Shown: positions 62,339 to 64,000 of the stretch, piece by piece
How the letters are laid out: the number at the start of each line of letters is the position of its first letter
Numbering within the stretch: position 1 is the stretch's first letter
Source of the DNA: Zobellia roscoffensis
Lineage (GTDB): Bacteria; Bacteroidota; Bacteroidia; Flavobacteriales; Flavobacteriaceae
Assembly (NCBI RefSeq): GCF_015330165.1
Contig: NZ_JADDXT010000002.1
Location: 1,238,504-1,302,503, forward strand
Direction of reading: 5' to 3'
DNA: 64,000 nucleotides
Made by a program: the position numbers and the translations under genes
Notes under the pieces: model-generated
Seen by the model: only the letters and a program-made list of their open reading frames with translations
Databases searched by the model: none
Told to the model about the DNA's origin: nothing

Positions 62339-62411
62339 TGACTTAAAAAACAGATAGTTATTCTCATTTTACCCAATTTTAAAACAAAAAATTCCCGAAA
62401 ATAAAGGACAT

Positions 62412-62538
62412 ACCTAACTAATACTGTTGTGGGGCGAACGACAGTGGAGAACGAGGCTGTTTCCTAAATTTCCGGAAATAAGTTTAAAATTCCGAGGGTT
62501 TTACGGCTCAGAATTTCGGTGCCAAAGCATAGTTAGGC
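62412..62538 (-). other. attC-like integron recombination site (candidate)
   Basis: Read on the minus strand, GCCTAAC (62538-62532) and GTTAGGT (62418-62412) bound a 127-bp stretch. They fit the attC outer sites RYYYAAC and GTTRRRY, and the flanks pair over 9 bp (one G-T). An inner imperfect pairing with a bulge resembles L boxes. The stop codon of the zinc-ribbon gene lies within the outer site. No integrase is seen. Confidence 0.35.
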
Positions 62539-62751
62539 GGCATGCTCTGCTGCCCTATGTCTTTTCTGAAATATATTTTCTAAGGTTTTATTGATATCCT
62601 GCAGTTCTGGGGTAAGCGTTGAAAGATTTCCACTTACATCTGTTGTCACTTGTTTTCCACAATGGATACATTTGTACTCTTTAATGTGGAGGGTCACTTT
62701 TTTTGACACCGTGTAGTGATGCCCGAATAAACTGCAAAAAAACTTCTTCAT
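62533..62751 (-). CDS. Small zinc-ribbon protein, 72 aa
   Basis: The protein begins MKKFFCSLFGHHY and continues to YKCIHCGKQV, so C6, H11/H12, C28 and C31 can chelate zinc, as in the DUF1660-like group. The tail is a helix (LTPELQDINKTLENIFQKR). It may bind nucleic acid or protein, but no function is known. Its stop TAA (62535-62533) is part of an attC-like outer site, the arrangement of an integron gene cassette. The upstream region lacks a clear promoter. Confidence 0.65.
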   Translation of the reverse strand: MKKFFCSLFGHHYTVSKKVTLHIKEYKCIHCGKQVTTDVSGNLSTLTPELQDINKTLENIFQKRHRAAEHAA

Positions 62752-63130
62752 GGTTGTAGGTTTAAAAACGCATCATCGGTCCTTGGGAAACCGCTTCTGC
62801 AAAAATTTGGGTCTGATCGTTTAAGTGTTTTTTAGGCACTCTTTTACTTGAACGCCATCATATCTTTTTTTATTGGATGCCATTCTCTCAATGTGCCGTT
62901 TTTTCGATGAAATACATTTTATTCGATGAACAACACTTTAAAATCGGCCTTTGCTACATTTGTTATCAGGTGAATTTGCGGTATCTTTCCGCGATTTTAT
63001 CAGTTTCTAAAAAACGTGAAGGTTTGTTCTTGTAATTCATCGATCCGGATGAATAACCTCCCATTTTTTCGATAAAGGGTAGAGCCCTAATAGAATCAAC
63101 AGAAATGATTTACTCTTATAATTCAAATCA
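62752..63130. other. Intergenic region upstream of brnQ
   Basis: This 379-bp gap contains direct repeats TTCGATGAA (62903-62911 and 62922-62930, 19 bp apart) and an inverted repeat at 63035-63054, listed separately. No -7 box was firmly placed. Confidence 0.5.
63035..63054. promoter_or_regulatory. Inverted repeat upstream of brnQ
   Basis: ATTCATC and GATGAAT (63035-63041, 63048-63054) are perfect inverted repeats around GATCCG, 76 bp before the brnQ start. This could be an operator or an RNA hairpin without a T-run. Confidence 0.35.
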
Positions 63131-64000
63131 ATGTTTGTCATAAATAAGGAAACCAAAGAGGTTCTAGTCACTGCATTCGCATTGTTCTCATTGTTCTTTG
63201 GTGCCGGCAACCTTATATTACCTCCACTGCTAGGTAATAAGTCCGGTGAATTGTGGTGGCTCGTTGCTTTGGGTTTTTGTGCTTCCGCTGTACTTATTCC
63301 TATAATGGGTATTATGGCACACGCCAAACTGCAGGGTACTATTTTTGACTTCGGAAAAAAAGTTTCACCTACTTTCAGCCTTATTTATTCCTTACTCATC
63401 TATATTATATCCATTAGCCTTCCATCACCCAGAACAGCTGCCGTAACTCATGAAATGGCTATCCAACCGTTTTTTGATTCCCCACCACTATTAACTAGCA
63501 TTGTATATTTTTCGCTGGTATTTGTATTTGTTATTAATCGCTCAAAAATTTTGGATATTCTTGGCAAGCTTCTGACCCCTGCCATTATTCTTATTTTATT
63601 CCTTATAATAGGTACTGCTCTTTTTTCTTATGATTTTGTTTTCAGCGAGACGGTATTTCCAAATCCGTTTTCAGATGGTATACTTGAAGGCTATCAAACT
63701 TTTGATGCCATTGGAGCCGTAGTGGTTGGCGGTGTAATTATCATTTCAATCAACTTAAAAAAACAAGATGCTACTTACGACGAGAAAAAAAAATTGATAC
63801 GCCGCTCAGGTTGGTTGGCCGGTCTTAGCCTGTTTCTTATTTATACCGGACTCATCATTACAGGTGCTTTGATGCACGGCGAATTCAGTGCAGACGTTTC
63901 ACGAACGGCTTTATTGAGTGGAATAAGCTTAAAGACTTTGGGAGGTACAGCCAATCTATTTCTAAGTATTTTAGTAAGTCTTGCCTGTTTTACTACTGCC
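63131..64000 (+). CDS. brnQ: Branched-chain amino acid transporter, 5' part
   Basis: This open frame runs 290 codons from the ATG at 63131 to the window edge without a stop. It begins MFVINKETKEVLVTAF and contains the LIVCS-family signature SLFFGAGNLILPP, several membrane helices, and later TFDAIGAVVVGGVI. BrnQ takes up leucine, isoleucine and valine with Na+ or H+. Family proteins are about 430 aa, so roughly one third lies outside the window. Its start is clear and the promoter is not. Confidence 0.93.
   Translation, partial: MFVINKETKEVLVTAFALFSLFFGAGNLILPPLLGNKSGELWWLVALGFCASAVLIPIMGIMAHAKLQGTIFDFGKKVSPTFSLIYSLLIYIISISLPSPRTAAVTHEMAIQPFFDSPPLLTSIVYFSLVFVFVINRSKILDILGKLLTPAIILILFLIIGTALFSYDFVFSETVFPNPFSDGILEGYQTFDAIGAVVVGGVIIISINLKKQDATYDEKKKLIRRSGWLAGLSLFLIYTGLIITGALMHGEFSADVSRTALLSGISLKTLGGTANLFLSILVSLACFTTA

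Noticed and set aside
1..64000. tRNA, rRNA, tmRNA or insertion sequence.
   Set aside because: No cloverleaf with a T-loop signature, no rRNA stretch, and no transposase frame or terminal inverted repeats with target duplication were seen by eye; a covariance scan would be decisive.

Overview
The window looks like an ordinary chromosomal segment from a marine-type member of the Flavobacteriaceae (phylum Bacteroidota). The basis is AT-rich DNA, repeated occurrence of the Bacteroidota -7 promoter box (TAnnTTTG) just upstream of start codons, several TTG starts, and flavobacterial families (DUF3078, DUF2480, DUF3109, DUF1460, large TraB/GumN proteins, an Asp-rich HemB, a HemC-HemD fusion). A genus such as Zobellia or Maribacter is my inference, not something shown. 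I see no tRNA, rRNA, CRISPR array, transposase, integrase or phage gene.

Layout. 0-5 kb: a possible decayed gene at the left edge, two small secreted-protein genes, and a LytTR response regulator with its TPR-containing LytS-type sensor kinase. 4.3-14.4 kb: housekeeping and envelope genes (DUF3109, MarC, Ctp protease, dCMP deaminase, HupE/UreJ-like, TerB-DnaJ, bacilliredoxin, PlsC, HD phosphohydrolase, secreted Gfo/Idh oxidoreductase, HasA-like glycosyltransferase). 14.4-27.3 kb: outer-membrane protein, PA0069-type radical SAM protein, unknown secreted protein, crotonase, NtrY-like kinase, HemJ, EcsC, secreted hydrolase, MATE pump, ferrochelatase, MscS channel. 27.4-32.0 kb: giant TraB/GumN protein and DUF1460 protein.

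32-43 kb is the heme core: a PchR-like AraC regulator diverges from hemA, followed by hemC-hemD (fused), hemE, an acetyltransferase, hemF, two small genes, an oppositely oriented SF2 helicase with predicted membrane helices, and hemB. With hemJ and hemH further left, the window encodes every step from glutamyl-tRNA to protoheme except glutamate-1-semialdehyde aminomutase (hemL).

43-50 kb: serine hydrolase, CNNM/CBS membrane protein, Ogt, exonuclease, EEP nuclease and HflX, then an 839-bp gene-free block with a 295-bp-offset direct repeat. 50.4-59 kb on the minus strand is a SUF iron-sulfur cluster operon: A-type carrier, sufB, sufC, sufD, a beta-barrel gene, sufS, sufE, a SufT-like DUF59 gene, DUF2480 and DUF3078. 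59-64 kb: glycosyltransferase, thiL, lipoprotein hydrolase, a small zinc-ribbon gene whose stop codon lies in an attC-like element, and the 5' part of brnQ cut by the window end.

The signals most worth follow-up are the repeat block at 49.6-50.4 kb, the membrane-anchored SF2 helicase at 39.5-42.1 kb, the attC-like site at 62.4-62.5 kb, and the 21-bp-spaced direct repeats beside the LytTR system.
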